Positions 23,471-34,123 of a stretch of DNA of 64,000 nucleotides are shown in pieces. A program made the position numbers and the translations under genes. The notes beneath the pieces were generated by a model, which saw only the letters and a list, made by a program, of their open reading frames with translations, was not told the DNA's origin and searched no databases. Location: NCBI GenBank assembly GCA_007258455.2, contig VDFB02344152.1:248001-312000 (forward strand), in the 5' to 3' direction. Origin of the DNA: Sequoia sempervirens. Lineage: Eukaryota > Streptophyta > Pinopsida > Cupressales > Cupressaceae. Position 1 is the first letter of the stretch; every line of letters begins with the position of its first letter.

Positions 23471-24006
23471 AGGATCTTCCCTTGAACAATAAACCCTCGC
23501 CTCTCTGCATTCCTTCTCACATCAATGGTAACATTGAGACAGGAGTCTTGGTAGACCCCACGAGCCACATGAATGTTATCACAGAAGAAACATTAGTATT
23601 AAATTTGTTACAAAGGGAAAAATATGAAGAAACAAAATCTACCATCCATATGCACGATGACATTACTCTTAAACATTACAGTTCTATAACTTTGTCCGCC
23701 CTGGTTGGACCTAGGGTTGTTGACATGATTTTTGATGTTATCCTGGAGTCAGATCTATTCAGGGTGAAGTTAGGAATTCCTTGGCTATCTTCCATGAATG
23801 GAATTGCCTTTGTTATTCACAAGTGTTTAAAGTTTACCCATGAAGGTGTCGTGCATATAGTGCATGACACCGGATGTCAACCCTTAGTGTCCCATGGTGG
23901 ATACTTGCTAGATCAATTTTGGCCCTCCCCAGTTGGTCTGCTTCCTCCAAGAACGGACCTACTTTACAAGAATTATGTAAAGTATAAGACTGGGGGCAAG
24001 GGATAG
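23471..24006 (+). pseudogene. Element A protease-like region
   Basis: Open frame from 23482 with SHINGNIETGVLVDPTS at the position of the aspartic protease active site. The usual DTGA/DLGA has become DPTS, so it is probably inactive. SDLFRVKLGIPWLSSMNGI matches the second conserved protease segment (LGxPWL). The context after gag supports the call. Confidence 0.65.
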
Positions 24007-25390
24007 CCGAAACTGACCCTTCCTGTAGTGCAGCAATCGATTGCCTCCTCCTCCCTAAAGGAGAAGGAGAAGGCCACACCAACCACTCCTCCTTCTCTGA
24101 AGAAAGAGGAGAAGCCCATGCCAGCTCCCTCCCCTTCTCATAAAGGGAAAGAGAAGGTGACTTTTCCTCAAACTGCCTCATCCTTTCCCTTTTCCTGGGA
24201 AGAGTATTGGATGAATAGGCCTGGTGGCTATCTGCTAAGTCCGATGATTCCTCCTTGGTGTAGGCTCAGGATCAAGATTGCATATCCTCCTAATGAATAC
24301 CCTGGACTGTGATACTACTTGTATGATAGATAGAAAGGTTACCAAAGGGAATTCGATCCATGGCCCCCTACTGCTCCTACTCCCAAGGCAGTGAGTGAAA
24401 AGAGGCCCACTGCCAAGGCTCTTGAGCCTACTCCTCCCGCTGTCCTGCAGCCTATTTCTCCTGCTCCCATTCAGGAATCCATTCCTCTGCTAAAAACGGT
24501 CATAGTGGACATTTCTATGGTTGAGTAGGAGCCTTCTGCTCCTTCACAGCCCCTGGCCTCCAGCTCCAAGAGCCAAAGAATTTTCCTTGTGTGAAAACGC
24601 AAGCGTCGGTGAAAGGCCCTCTTAGCTGGGCAGGCCGCCTCACAAAGAAGGGAGGAAGAGATGACTACCCCTACTTCAGGGCCTCCAATAGTGTCTCCCT
24701 CTTCCCTCCCTTCTACTTCTCTCCAATTTGGCTCTACGATGTTTCTAGCTTCCGCTGCAAGTGCAAATACACCTAACCCCAATGGGGTACAGGTGTTCAT
24801 CACTCCTTCAGTGGAGTTGCCCCTGTTGATGTCCATTCTGAATATTCAGCCTTTTCCAAAGCCCATGAATATGATTAATACCTTAGTCGTATCTATTGCG
24901 GTTCTTTCCTCCTCTAGCTTCGTCTATGGGGATTTCATCTCCTCTGACGAAGAAAGAGGTGGAGTGGTCCTTCTAGCAATGAAGGGCATAAGAGGAGCCC
25001 ACCTTCTTCACAAGATGGTCCTATGCTGACTTATTTTGTCCTAGTGATGGAACCAGTTCCAACTTCCCTTCAGTTCATCATCGCTTTTGAGTCAATCGGC
25101 GAGCCTAGTGATGAATCTCAGGCTCAACCTTCCCTATCCACTGAAGTTAGACACGACGCTCCTGTGGGGTGCATGTTTAACTCTGTGGATGAAGTTTTGG
25201 CCTTGTCAGCAATCTTCACAAAATTGTTGACATTGACTCCACAAGAGCTCAGTGGAGAGGACCTCGAGGGGCCCTCTTCCTTAGCCCTTGTTATGGGAGG
25301 GTTGGACGCCCCTCATCTTAACATTCCACCACTATAGGATCGTCCTCCTTCTCCCTACAATGATCTAGAGTGGGAAGTGGACGAACTTTT
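24007..25390 (+). pseudogene. Element A proline-rich linker, no RT found
   Basis: Reading pieces (24028-24312, 24661-25029, 25023-25337) are rich in Pro, Ser, Lys and Glu (PTTPPSLKKEEKPMPAPSP). They include SWEEYWMNRPGGYLLSPM, similar in style to the linker between protease and RT in Tat-like elements. No RT motif follows; the sequence turns non-coding after about 25390. Confidence 0.5.
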
Positions 25391-26198
25391 GGCTGATCAA
25401 TGTTAGGAGGAGGCCTCTTCTTGATCTTGTGTGTGTGTGTGTTTTGTGATGTGGTCCCCTGTGGTCGTGCTATGTGTGCCTGGATGACCCTCATCACCCC
25501 TATTGGTGCTTGGATATCAGCATTATTTTTATGCCATAAGCCTTTTTCTATTTGTATCATCATTATTCCATGTTTGTGCTTGATTTTTGATAAATTGGGG
25601 ATGATGCAAAGTGTTGGGGGCATTTAGGCTTCCCTTCCATGTTGACCCAATTTTTTTATTTTTACTTTTTTTTCCATGCATTCTTCCTAATTTGGTCAAG
25701 GATTGATGATCTTTCGCCTTGCATCATGGTTTCCTATTGTTATGAGCTTGGACAAATTTGACCCCGCTAAACCAAATCCTCTTGTACCCTTTGTTTATAT
25801 TTTTCTCTCTTTTGCTTTCTCTTTATCTTTCTCTTTTCTTTTATTGACTTGTCCCTCTTATGTGTGACAACGATCTTTCTTCAACATTTCAATTTTCAAA
25901 AAATACATTTGTGGCCAATAGATCTTTTCTCGAAAATCCTCACAAACCCTTCTTCAAAATCGTATTCTCAACTCGAAACCCTAACGAAACATGTTTCCTT
26001 CATCATGGGTTCGTAAAGAAAGGACATAAACCTTCCTCTAAAGTGGGAAGAACTTTGATCTTCCCCTCGCATGGGGAAATATTCTTCCTTTCGAAATCCT
26101 TGATGAAGTGAACATCTTTCAAAAGGATTTTGTGATGAAGGATCATTTCGAGAGAGAGAACATCTACTTTTGAACTACGTGTCCCTCGAGTGGACCCT
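25391..26198 (+). other. Element A non-coding internal sequence before copia insertion
   Basis: Contains a short GT repeat (25428-25441) and a ttgggggca motif (25614-25622), and no recognisable protein. The copia element C inserts after CTCTT at 26199-26203. Confidence 0.5.
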
Positions 26199-26203
26199 CT
26201 CTT

Positions 26204-27447
26204 TATTAGAAATAGGATGTCATTTAATTGTAATCTTAAACATTATTTATTTCATGTATCTCCTAAGTCCTTGGAAAGTGTTCTCAAACACTAGGATTGG
26301 AGAGAGATTAATATTTGATGAAATAATCATGTTAATTGACATTTGTAATTAATTCTAAATGTTAGGAGCATGTGAGGGCATCAAATATGAGTTGCTAAAT
26401 AATAGGGGCACATGGGGCACCCACATGGTAGGTGGCACTCACCTTGAGTTCAGCTAACTATTTGGAGTAAGAGATAACATTTTTGAATGCAAGTAAATAT
26501 CTTAGGATTTAGGGTTTGATGTTTACATGCATGAAGTTCAGTTCAGTTTAGTTCAGTTTAGAATCAATTCAGTTTAGTTCAGTTCATTCAGTTCAATTTA
26601 GTTATCTTCAGTTAGTTTTAGTTGAATGCTAGTTGACTTCAGTTAACTTGGAATGCATGACTAATGAATTGAGTTTCATGACAGATAACAAGGACTACCT
26701 TTAGTTAACAGGGGATGATCATTCTTGCATGAATGGTGCAAAGAAATTTTTCAGTTAACAAGAAATGACTTGGACCCATCTTGGGCACCCAAGTTTGCTT
26801 ATTGGAATTAACTCCTTTGCATGCTAAGATATTTCAGAAAGCTAAGTTAAGTGGGCCCACTCTTGGGTGCCTAATTTGAGGATGAAGCCTTGAAGATATT
26901 TACAGAATAAAGGTTGAGTTTGTACTTCAGTTTGGGATGCCCAAATGGATGAAAATGAATATTTGACATTGTTCTTCACGGCATAAATTTACTTGCAAGA
27001 GATAGTCATACATTTTAGGGATAGGGGTTGAGCATTGTAATTGTAACTCTTTTGGAGTTTACAAAGTTGATTAATGCCTATTTATCTCAAGCAAGTTGAA
27101 GAGAGTTATTATCAATTTTATTGCAGGTTGTGAAGAAGATTGGTGAAGGAAAAAGAAGCATTCTCAAGCAAGAATTGGAGTTATTGTAATCTACTTTAGA
27201 GATTAAATAATACATTGATTCTTGGTGGAGTTTTTTCCCAAAATGGTTTCTCCATGGTATATGCTTGTGTAATCTTTCTAATATCATGTCTAATTCTTCT
27301 ACAACTTTTGTCTTCACTCTACAAATGGTAAAATGAATTAATCAGATAATCACCCACAAAGAATTTGTAACAAAAGAATACATATTTAGATCAGAAATCA
27401 TAAAGTTTTGCAAATTATTAAGCTACATAATCACCTCAATTTCTACA
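26204..27447 (+). repeat. Element C 5' LTR
   Basis: 1244 bp. The start is mutated to TATTAGAAATAGG (TGTTGGAAATAGG in the 3' copy). It contains an imperfect agttcagtttagttc tract near 26540-26640 and ends atttctaca. Confidence 0.87.
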
Positions 27448-27449
27448 TT

Positions 27450-27461
27450 AGGTATCAGAGC
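27450..27461 (+). promoter_or_regulatory. Element C primer-binding site
   Basis: AGGTATCAGAGC, one mismatch to the tRNA-iMet site TGGTATCAGAGC, two bases after the LTR. Confidence 0.85.
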
Positions 27462-27520
27462 TGAGGTTGGTAGAGTATTGGGACGCCTTTCTCTTAAAAT
27501 ATTGAAGGATTTTTGGCTTA

Positions 27521-28400
27521 GTGGGAGCTTTCATTTTTTTTTTATTTGCGGATTTTGGAAATAATTTTGTTACAAAGAATTATCATTTAGATATTGAAAG
27601 GTTCAATGGATCTAACTATGAAATGTGGAAATTAAAAATGGAGGATCTCCTTGAAGAGAGAGATCAGTGGTTAGTTGTTGGTAATGAGACAAATTCACCT
27701 ACAATGATGTCAGATGAGGATTGGGCTAAGCTTGATAAGAAGGCAAGAGGGACCATAAGATTATGTATTGTTGATGTTGTTCTCTTGAATGTTTCAAAAG
27801 AAACTACTGCATATAAGTTGTGGAAGAGAATAGGTGATATTTATCAAACTAAAAGTCTTACTAATAAGTTGCATTTGAAAAGACAATTGTATTCTTTAAA
27901 GATGAAAGAAGGTGATTATGTTGCAAATCATTTGAATGCTTTTAATTTGATTCTAAGTCAGTTAGCATCTATAGATTTAAAGCTAGAAGATGAAGATAAA
28001 TGCATTTTTTTACTTTGTTCTTTACCAGAGTCTTGGGAAAGTCTAATCGTTGCTATCAGTGGTAGTGGTGTAGATCCTAAGATGGACAATATAATTCCTA
28101 CTCTCCTATCATAGGAGATGAGGAGGAAGTCTAAAGAGGGAATCCAAGATGCCTCGTTTATAAAAGGTAGGCTTGAGAAAAAAGAACCTAAGAGAGACAA
28201 GGAAGGAAAAGGTAAGTCCAAAGGATGGTAAAGTAAAGTGTTGGAACTGTGGGAAACCGGGACATGTGAAGAAGGATTGTAAGAGCAAGAAAGAGAGTTA
28301 TGATTCTTCTATAGAGGAATCCTTGGATGATAGTAATGATGCATTGGTTATTTCAGCTAATATTGTTTGTGATAACTCTTTGCTTCATGTTTCAGAGTGA
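27521..28400 (+). pseudogene. Element C gag (copia type) with CCHC knuckle
   Basis: The open frame to 28114 reads IERFNGSNYEMWKLKMEDLL, KARGTIRLCIVDVVLLNVS, YQTKSLTNKLHLKRQLYSLK and LLCSLPESWESL, the classic Ty1/copia gag (UBN2) pattern. It ends at a stop (28112-28114). The continuation after a frame change reads KCWNCGKPGHVKKDCKSKKE, a CX2CX4HX4C zinc knuckle for RNA binding. One stop and one frameshift separate capsid from nucleocapsid. Confidence 0.88.
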
Positions 28401-28915
28401 TCTTCATAGAGAGGATAGTATTCACGATGCCATGTGTGAATTAGTACCACGATTCAGTGGGAGTTTTTTCCAGTGACGTGAATGCATCATTGGTAAGGTT
28501 ATCTTCAGGTGATTAGGGATATTTTTTCTTGGTTTAGAGTGGTTGCTATTATGTCATGGTTTACTCTTGTTGCATTTAGAGTTTGGCATGGTTCTCTTGA
28601 GACTAGGATGTAGATATATGTTATGGTGCATGTGATCTCCTAGAAGGAGATGGTTAGATCATGGATGTCATGTTTATGTTCAATATTCAAGCTTTGATAT
28701 TAATCTTGCGTAGTTCTCTTAAGTATTGGGTACATTAATCATTTGTTGATTACTTCATGAAAGTGTTGTGTTGCATTTGGAGTTTGGCATGAATTGGTTG
28801 GTTATAGGTCCTCACGGATACTTGGAGAAATAGGTGAGGCTTGAGTTTTCTTATGGTAAGAGATATATGTTGGAATAGTTACTAGCAAGAAAAGCTATTT
28901 TCAACAGAAAAGACC
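28401..28915 (+). other. Element C internal spacer (pol deletion region)
   Basis: Sequence between gag and the RNase H remnant without recognisable protein; protease, integrase and RT should lie here. Two related blocks around 28570-28620 and 28770-28800 (gcatttagagtttggcatg) suggest a short duplication. Confidence 0.45.
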
Positions 28916-28944
28916 AAGGAGCCTACACCTTGGTTGAACATGAG

Positions 28945-29236
28945 TTCAACACACTCAGTGGTTTCACATGCCTCCAAAGAGGCAGTTTGGATACAGAGAC
29001 TTGGGAAAGGTATTGGTTTTAATTGCAAATAAGTTAATCTTGAATGTGATAGTCAGAGTGCTATGTTTTTAGCCAAAAATACTATGTATCATGCTCGTAC
29101 TAAGCATGTTTATTTTAAGTATGACTTTGTGTGAGAAATGGTTGAGAGTGGGAAGGTATTAATTGAGAAAGTCAACACTTTAATTAATTTTATAGATTAT
29201 CTTATGAAACCAATTCCTTCAGATAAGTTCTCTTAG
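28945..29236 (+). pseudogene. Element C RNase H remnant
   Basis: Reads VSHASKEAVWIQRLGKGIGF, a stop, CDSQSAMFLAKNTMYHARTK and then HVYFKYDFV followed by a TGA, matching the copia RNase H C-terminal half (the CDSQSA acid motif and the TKH segment before the end of pol). Two in-frame stops are visible. Confidence 0.85.
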
Positions 29237-29390
29237 TTTTAATCATTTGCTTGGCGCTTCATGATTATGCAAGTTGCATTTGAAGTTGGCATGGATTGAT
29301 TAGTTGGTGCAGGAAGTCCATTGGCCTTAAGTTATGTACTTGATTTATAATAATGATTCCTTGTTTAGAATAACTGCAATGTATAATGTC

Positions 29391-29401
29391 AAGTGGGAGA
29401 A
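29391..29401 (+). promoter_or_regulatory. Element C polypurine tract
   Basis: AAGTGGGAGAA directly precedes the 3' LTR start TGTTGG. Confidence 0.85.
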
Positions 29402-30724
29402 TGTTGGAAATAGGATGCCATTTAATTGCAATCCTAAACATTATTTATTTAATGTATCTCCTAAGTCCTTGGAAAGTGTTCTCAAACACTAGGATTAGAG
29501 AGATTAATATTTGATAAAATAATCATGTTAATTGACATTTGTAATTAATTCTAAATGTTAGGATCATGTGAGGGTGTTCAATATGAGTTCCTAAATAATA
29601 GGGGCACATGGGGCACCCACATGGTAGGTGGCACTCACCTTGAGTTCAGTTAACTATTTGGAGTAAGAGATATCACTTCTAAATGCATGTAAAGATCCTA
29701 GGAGTTAGGGTTTGATGTTTACATGCATGAAGTTTAGTTCAGTTCAGTTCAGATCAGTTCAGTTTAGTTCAGTTCAGTTCAGTCCAGTTCAGTTCAGTTT
29801 AGAATCAGTTTAGTTTAGTTTAGTTTAGTTTAGTTCAGTTCATTCAATTCAATTCAGTTATGTTCAATTATGGTTCAATTATCTTTAGTTAGTTTTATTT
29901 GAATTATAGTTGAATTCAGTTAACTTGGAATGCATGACTAATGAATTGAGTTGCATGATAGATAACAGGGACTACCTTCAGTTAATAGGGGATGACCATT
30001 CTTGCATGAATGGTGGAGAGAAATATTTCACTTAACAAGAAATGACTTGGACCCATCTTGGGCACCCAAGTTGGCTTCTTGGAATTAACTCCTTTGCATG
30101 CTAAGATATTTCAGAAGGCTAAGTTAAGTGGACCCACTCTTGGGTGCCTACTTTGAGGATGAACCCTTGAAGATATTTATAGAATAAAGGTTGAGTTTGT
30201 ACTTCAGTTTGGAACACCCAAATGGATGAAGATGAATATTTGACATTGTTCTTCATGGCATAACTTTACTTGCAAGAGATAGGGGTACCTTTTAGGGATA
30301 GGGGTTGAGCATTGTAATTGTAACTCTTTTGGAGTTTACAAAGTTAATTAATGCCTACTTATCTCAAGCAAATTGAAGAGAGTTATTATTAGTTTTATTG
30401 CAGGTTGTGAAGAAGATTGGTGAAGTCAAAAGAAGCATTCTCAAGCAAGAATTGGAGTTATTGTAATCTACTTTAGAGATTAAATAATACATTGATTCTT
30501 GGTGGATTTTTTCCCTGAAAGGTTTTCTCCACGGTATATGCTTGTGTAATCTTTCTAATATCCTATCTAATTCTTCTACAAATTTTGTCTTCATTCTACA
30601 AATGGTAAAATGAATTAATCAGATAATCACCCACAAAGAATCTATAACAAAAGAATACATATTTAGATCAACAATCATAAAGTTTCACAAAGTATTAAGC
30701 TACATAAACCCCTCAATTTTTACA
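29402..30724 (+). repeat. Element C 3' LTR
   Basis: 1323 bp. Longer than the 5' copy mainly because the agttcagttcag tract (about 29730-29880) is expanded. It ends aatttttaca before TSD CTCTT. Confidence 0.88.
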
Positions 30725-30846
30725 CTCTTCATGGTGGGTTCCCAAGGGACCCCTTAAAATTTTTTCAAAACTATCAACAATTTGTACAACTGTCCACTCA
30801 CTCACCCATATGGTCGCTTCTTGACTCTGTGGAGTCCACTTTCTCA

Positions 30847-31277
30847 GGTTTCCTCCATGTGAGAGATCTTGGGGGATACCTCCATGCAGGACTGAGAGCT
30901 TGTAGGGTTATTTCTCTGGTTTCCTCCATACGAGAGATCTTGGGGGTCACCTTCCATATGGGACTGAGAGCCTATGGGGCACTTCCTTGTGTGTTCTTCA
31001 TGCTTGAGTTCATAGAGAATACCTTCCCTATGGGTCTGAGAGCCTGTAGGATTCTTTCTTGAGTGTTTTTCATGCTTGAGTTCGTGTAGAATACCTTCCA
31101 TATAGGACTGAGAGCCTACAGGGCGCTTCCTTGGGTACTCTTCATGCTTTAGTTCATGGAGAATACCTTCCCTATAGGACTAAGAGCCTGTAGGTCACTT
31201 CCTTTGGGTCTCCTCAATGCAATATTTTTTGGGGGACACCTTCCTTACATGACCGAGAACCTGTAAGGCACTTTATT
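30847..31277 (+). repeat. Six tandem repeats of 71-75 bp in element A
   Basis: Units begin with tcctccatg or tcttcatgcttgag and share gaataccttccctat and gactgagagcctgtagg. Six diverged copies run to within about 180 bp of the 3' LTR. Variable tandem arrays upstream of the 3' LTR are known in Tat/Ogre-type gypsy elements. Confidence 0.85.
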
Positions 31278-31441
31278 TCTTCAACTTCATAGTTCTGAGT
31301 AGCTATGAAGTCCTTTGCTTACCTTGCACCTTCAAGTACACCAGATTGTGCTCTGCTTCCTTGATGGTTCAAGTATACATTTCTAACCTTACACTCTTCT
31401 TAATCTACTTTACCAAGCACTCATCAGTACTCGTGCTCGCT

Positions 31442-31456
31442 AAAGTGGGGGCAAAA
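31442..31456 (+). promoter_or_regulatory. Element A polypurine tract
   Basis: AAAGTGGGGGCAAAA lies directly before the 3' LTR start TGTATAGG. Confidence 0.8.
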
Positions 31457-32721
31457 TGTATAGGAATGAGTTTGCACCCCATGTGAAAATCCCCCATTTT
31501 CCCTCTTCCACTTTAGAAAACCAAGTTCAGAGGCTTAATTCCATCTAAGCTCGCTGCTTGCATCCCACTTGGTGCCTGTTTTGAGCATCGGTGGAGGCAT
31601 TTCTGTTGGGGACACTTGCGTGGCATGCAGATGTCCACGCGACATGCTTATGTCCCTAGAAAATTCCTACAGCTGGACCTACATAGGCATTACACTTCTC
31701 ATTGGGAGTCAAGTTGCAATGCCCCCTTCAGCCAACCAACCTGAATATGGTTGTTTCTTTCATTCCTCTCTTCAAATTCATTCCTTCAACATGCATTCTA
31801 ACTTCTTCAAGACTTCTTCTGAGCTATTGCACACTTCAAGCTTCCATTCTCACACTCTTGAAAACACTTCCAAGATCTCAAGCAACATACTAGAACCCCA
31901 TTGCAACAAACACAACATGCCATCACTTTGGTAGAACAAGTCGGGAATGAAACACCATTGCAGCAGAGGCTCAAGTAATCTCATTTTCTTCCCCAAGCAA
32001 CCTTGAGCGCTCTTGGTGGAGGTGGTAAGCTTCCCTTTCTTCCATTCTATCACTTGGTTGAGTTAGCACCTTATTATTTTGTAGTGCTTTTGTACTCTTT
32101 ACTACATTATTCCCTTTTTCTTGTTTTCTTTGGCTGTCTGTGGAGGTGGAAACACCTAAATGGAGGTTTGACTGAGGCAGGCCCCTATACAACCACCCAA
32201 CATTTTCCTCTATTTCTATGTGTAGGTGCATGTACTTTGCAGAGCTAGCTAGAAAATAGGCTCTTCTATGAAATCATCTTCGTCACCCTAGCTTTGGTAT
32301 ATTTACTTTATCACCTTCGTTTATATTTCTCATATTTCATAGTGTTATTTTGTTCTCTTAGAAGTTGCTAGCTAGGCTACTAGCTTGTTTTCTAAAAAAT
32401 TCACATTGTTCTTTTGATCCTTTAGTTGTACAGATGCTAGCGCACCTAAGAGATGCCAATGCGTCGCTCTGTCATCCAATAATCATGCTCTTGTCCTCTA
32501 ACATAGAGCTATTTGAGATACAGTGTTGAGCTCAAAAACCAACTCGGCTAGCCCCATTACGAACATTAGGATTGCAGAGTGGTTGTAGGACTCCATAGTC
32601 CTCATCATTCTCATCCTCATACCCTAAACATCCCATTTAGCTGAGGTAAGTTAGGGCAGCCTTCCCCATTTTGGCCCTCTGTGACTTGGGGCCTTGCACG
32701 TGGAGGTCCCCCTACCTTACA
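31457..32721 (+). repeat. Element A 3' LTR
   Basis: 1265 bp. Matches both halves of the 5' LTR in order, without element B. TSD copy ATTGC follows at 32722-32726. Confidence 0.88.
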
Positions 32722-32726
32722 ATTGC

Positions 32727-34118
32727 AATTGGCTATGTTTTTTCATATTGTTTATAGACATGCAGATGATAGCATAGAGGATGATAGAAAATTTTTGAGG
32801 GAGTATCATTTCTTTTTGAGTGACAACCATTTACACTCGTCAGACTTTGTTCACTATTATTTCAATATATTTTATAGAAATTTAAGAGAAAGAGGAATCC
32901 AGATGACAGAACACCTCATATGGTCAAATAATTGTATGGGATAGTTCAAGAAAGCTCGAATGTTCTATTGGTTAAGCAAGGTTCACAAGGAACTTAATGT
33001 CCAACATATGTGGAGTTTTTTTTAAGTTGGGCATGGTAAAGGAGAACATGATAGAGCTGGTGTGTGTGTGTTAAAAGAATTCTTTCTAGAGAACAATTGA
33101 AATTTGAGGATGCAATAAAGTTTAAAGATGCATGTGGGATTGTGGATTGGTGCAATACAAGATTATCTACACCTAGTTCAAGTGAGTACTCTACAGTTCA
33201 CTGATTCTTTTGGTTTTTTGAAGAAGAGAACATTCTACCTAGACTTGATTGTGATACAATCAATGGATCTACTAAATGGAATTCATTTAAGAGTTTGAAT
33301 GCAAGCACATGGACTATCTAGATAAGGGAGCTTGCATGTTTTTGTCAGTTTTGTATCTCAAGAGATTGGGAAGCATGTGAAAATACGGAATGGGTTGAAG
33401 AGTGGAAGCAAATATCATTGACACCTGCACAAGCACACGATCAATATGAAACAACAATTGGAGACAATGATCAAGTGTTTGCATCAAAATACTATGACCG
33501 TGTTTTAGACCTTCTACAAGAAGGTAATTTAATTCAATTTATTTCATTTTATTTCACTTTATTACTATTTTGTAATACTAAACTATTTATTTATATACAT
33601 ATGAATGGATGTATGTAGATTAGTCAAATTATATGGACACATGCAAGTTATTAAATTAAATTTTGTTTGCAGGACATGTGTATGTTGTTGTTGCACCCGA
33701 GGGGAATGAAGAGGAAACAAAATATTGGTTGGATCATTGTGTGGAGACTAAACATAAGTTAACAACACCTTGAGAAGATGATGGTGGCTATCATTATCCA
33801 ACAGGTATGATGATCCCCTTAAGACATCCCCTTAAGCAAATTTTGATAACAACTTTTTTATCCCCTCAAGCAATTTTTTATAACTTCTTTGATCCCCTTA
33901 AGAAAATTTTGAGAACTTCTTTGATGATGGCTATCATGTTATCCAATAGGATCAGTGGTGGTTGTTGGAACTTGGCTATGAAAATACCTGATAAGGAAGA
34001 ATGGTTTTCCTGCATTCGAAGATAATGAAACACATAAAAATATTACACACTACTCACATTTGGTGGTGGCAACATATATAAAACTAGATAAATATCATGG
34101 AAGACCTACAAATAAATA
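32727..34118 (+). pseudogene. F transposase, central and C-terminal segments with two introns
   Basis: The reading resumes immediately after element A's TSD in the register left at 8515. Motifs in order: FHIVYRHADD, LREYHFFLSDNHLHSSDF, TEHLIWSNNCMG then a stop, ARMFYWLSKVHKEL, QHMWSFF, a GHGKGEHDRAG block near 33040, and YETTIGDNDQVFASKYY. An intron fits 33524-33672 (gtaattt...tttgcag), joining DLLQE to GHVYVVVAPEGN. A second fits 33805-33949 (gtatgat...ccaatag), joining YHYPTG to SVVVVGTW. WSNN replaces what looks like a WSDN-type acidic motif. Frameshifts and stops are frequent. The segment ends at the insertion of element D. Confidence 0.62.
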
Positions 34119-34123
34119 GCTAT

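Larger units (their letters stand above)
26204..30724 (+). mobile_element. Ty1/copia element C, internally deleted
   Basis: LTRs at 26204-27447 and 29402-30724, about 5% divergent plus a length difference in an AGTTC-rich tract. TSD CTCTT on both sides (26199-26203 and 30725-30729). The primer site is ggtatcagagc-like and the purine tract precedes the 3' LTR. The internal region is only about 1.95 kb: gag with a CCHC knuckle, then about 550 bp without similarity, then an RNase H remnant. Protease, integrase and nearly all of RT are absent, so this copy is a deletion derivative that could not move without help. Confidence 0.88.
8516..32721 (+). mobile_element. Ty3/gypsy element A, non-autonomous, carrying two nested insertions
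   Basis: Plus-oriented. Its LTRs start TGTATAGGA.TGA.TTTGCACC and end CCCCTACCTTACA. The left LTR is 8516-9161 plus 20703-21326 (split by element B); the right LTR is 31457-32721. The flanks are ATTGT (8511-8515) and ATTGC (32722-32726), a TSD with one change. LTR divergence is about 14% by eye in the part sampled. Internally only gag and protease-like sequence are visible; no RT, RNase H or integrase was found, so it resembles a large non-autonomous derivative. Copia element C is inserted in the internal region, and six tandem repeats lie before the purine tract. The insertion point is inside the F transposase gene. Confidence 0.85.
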
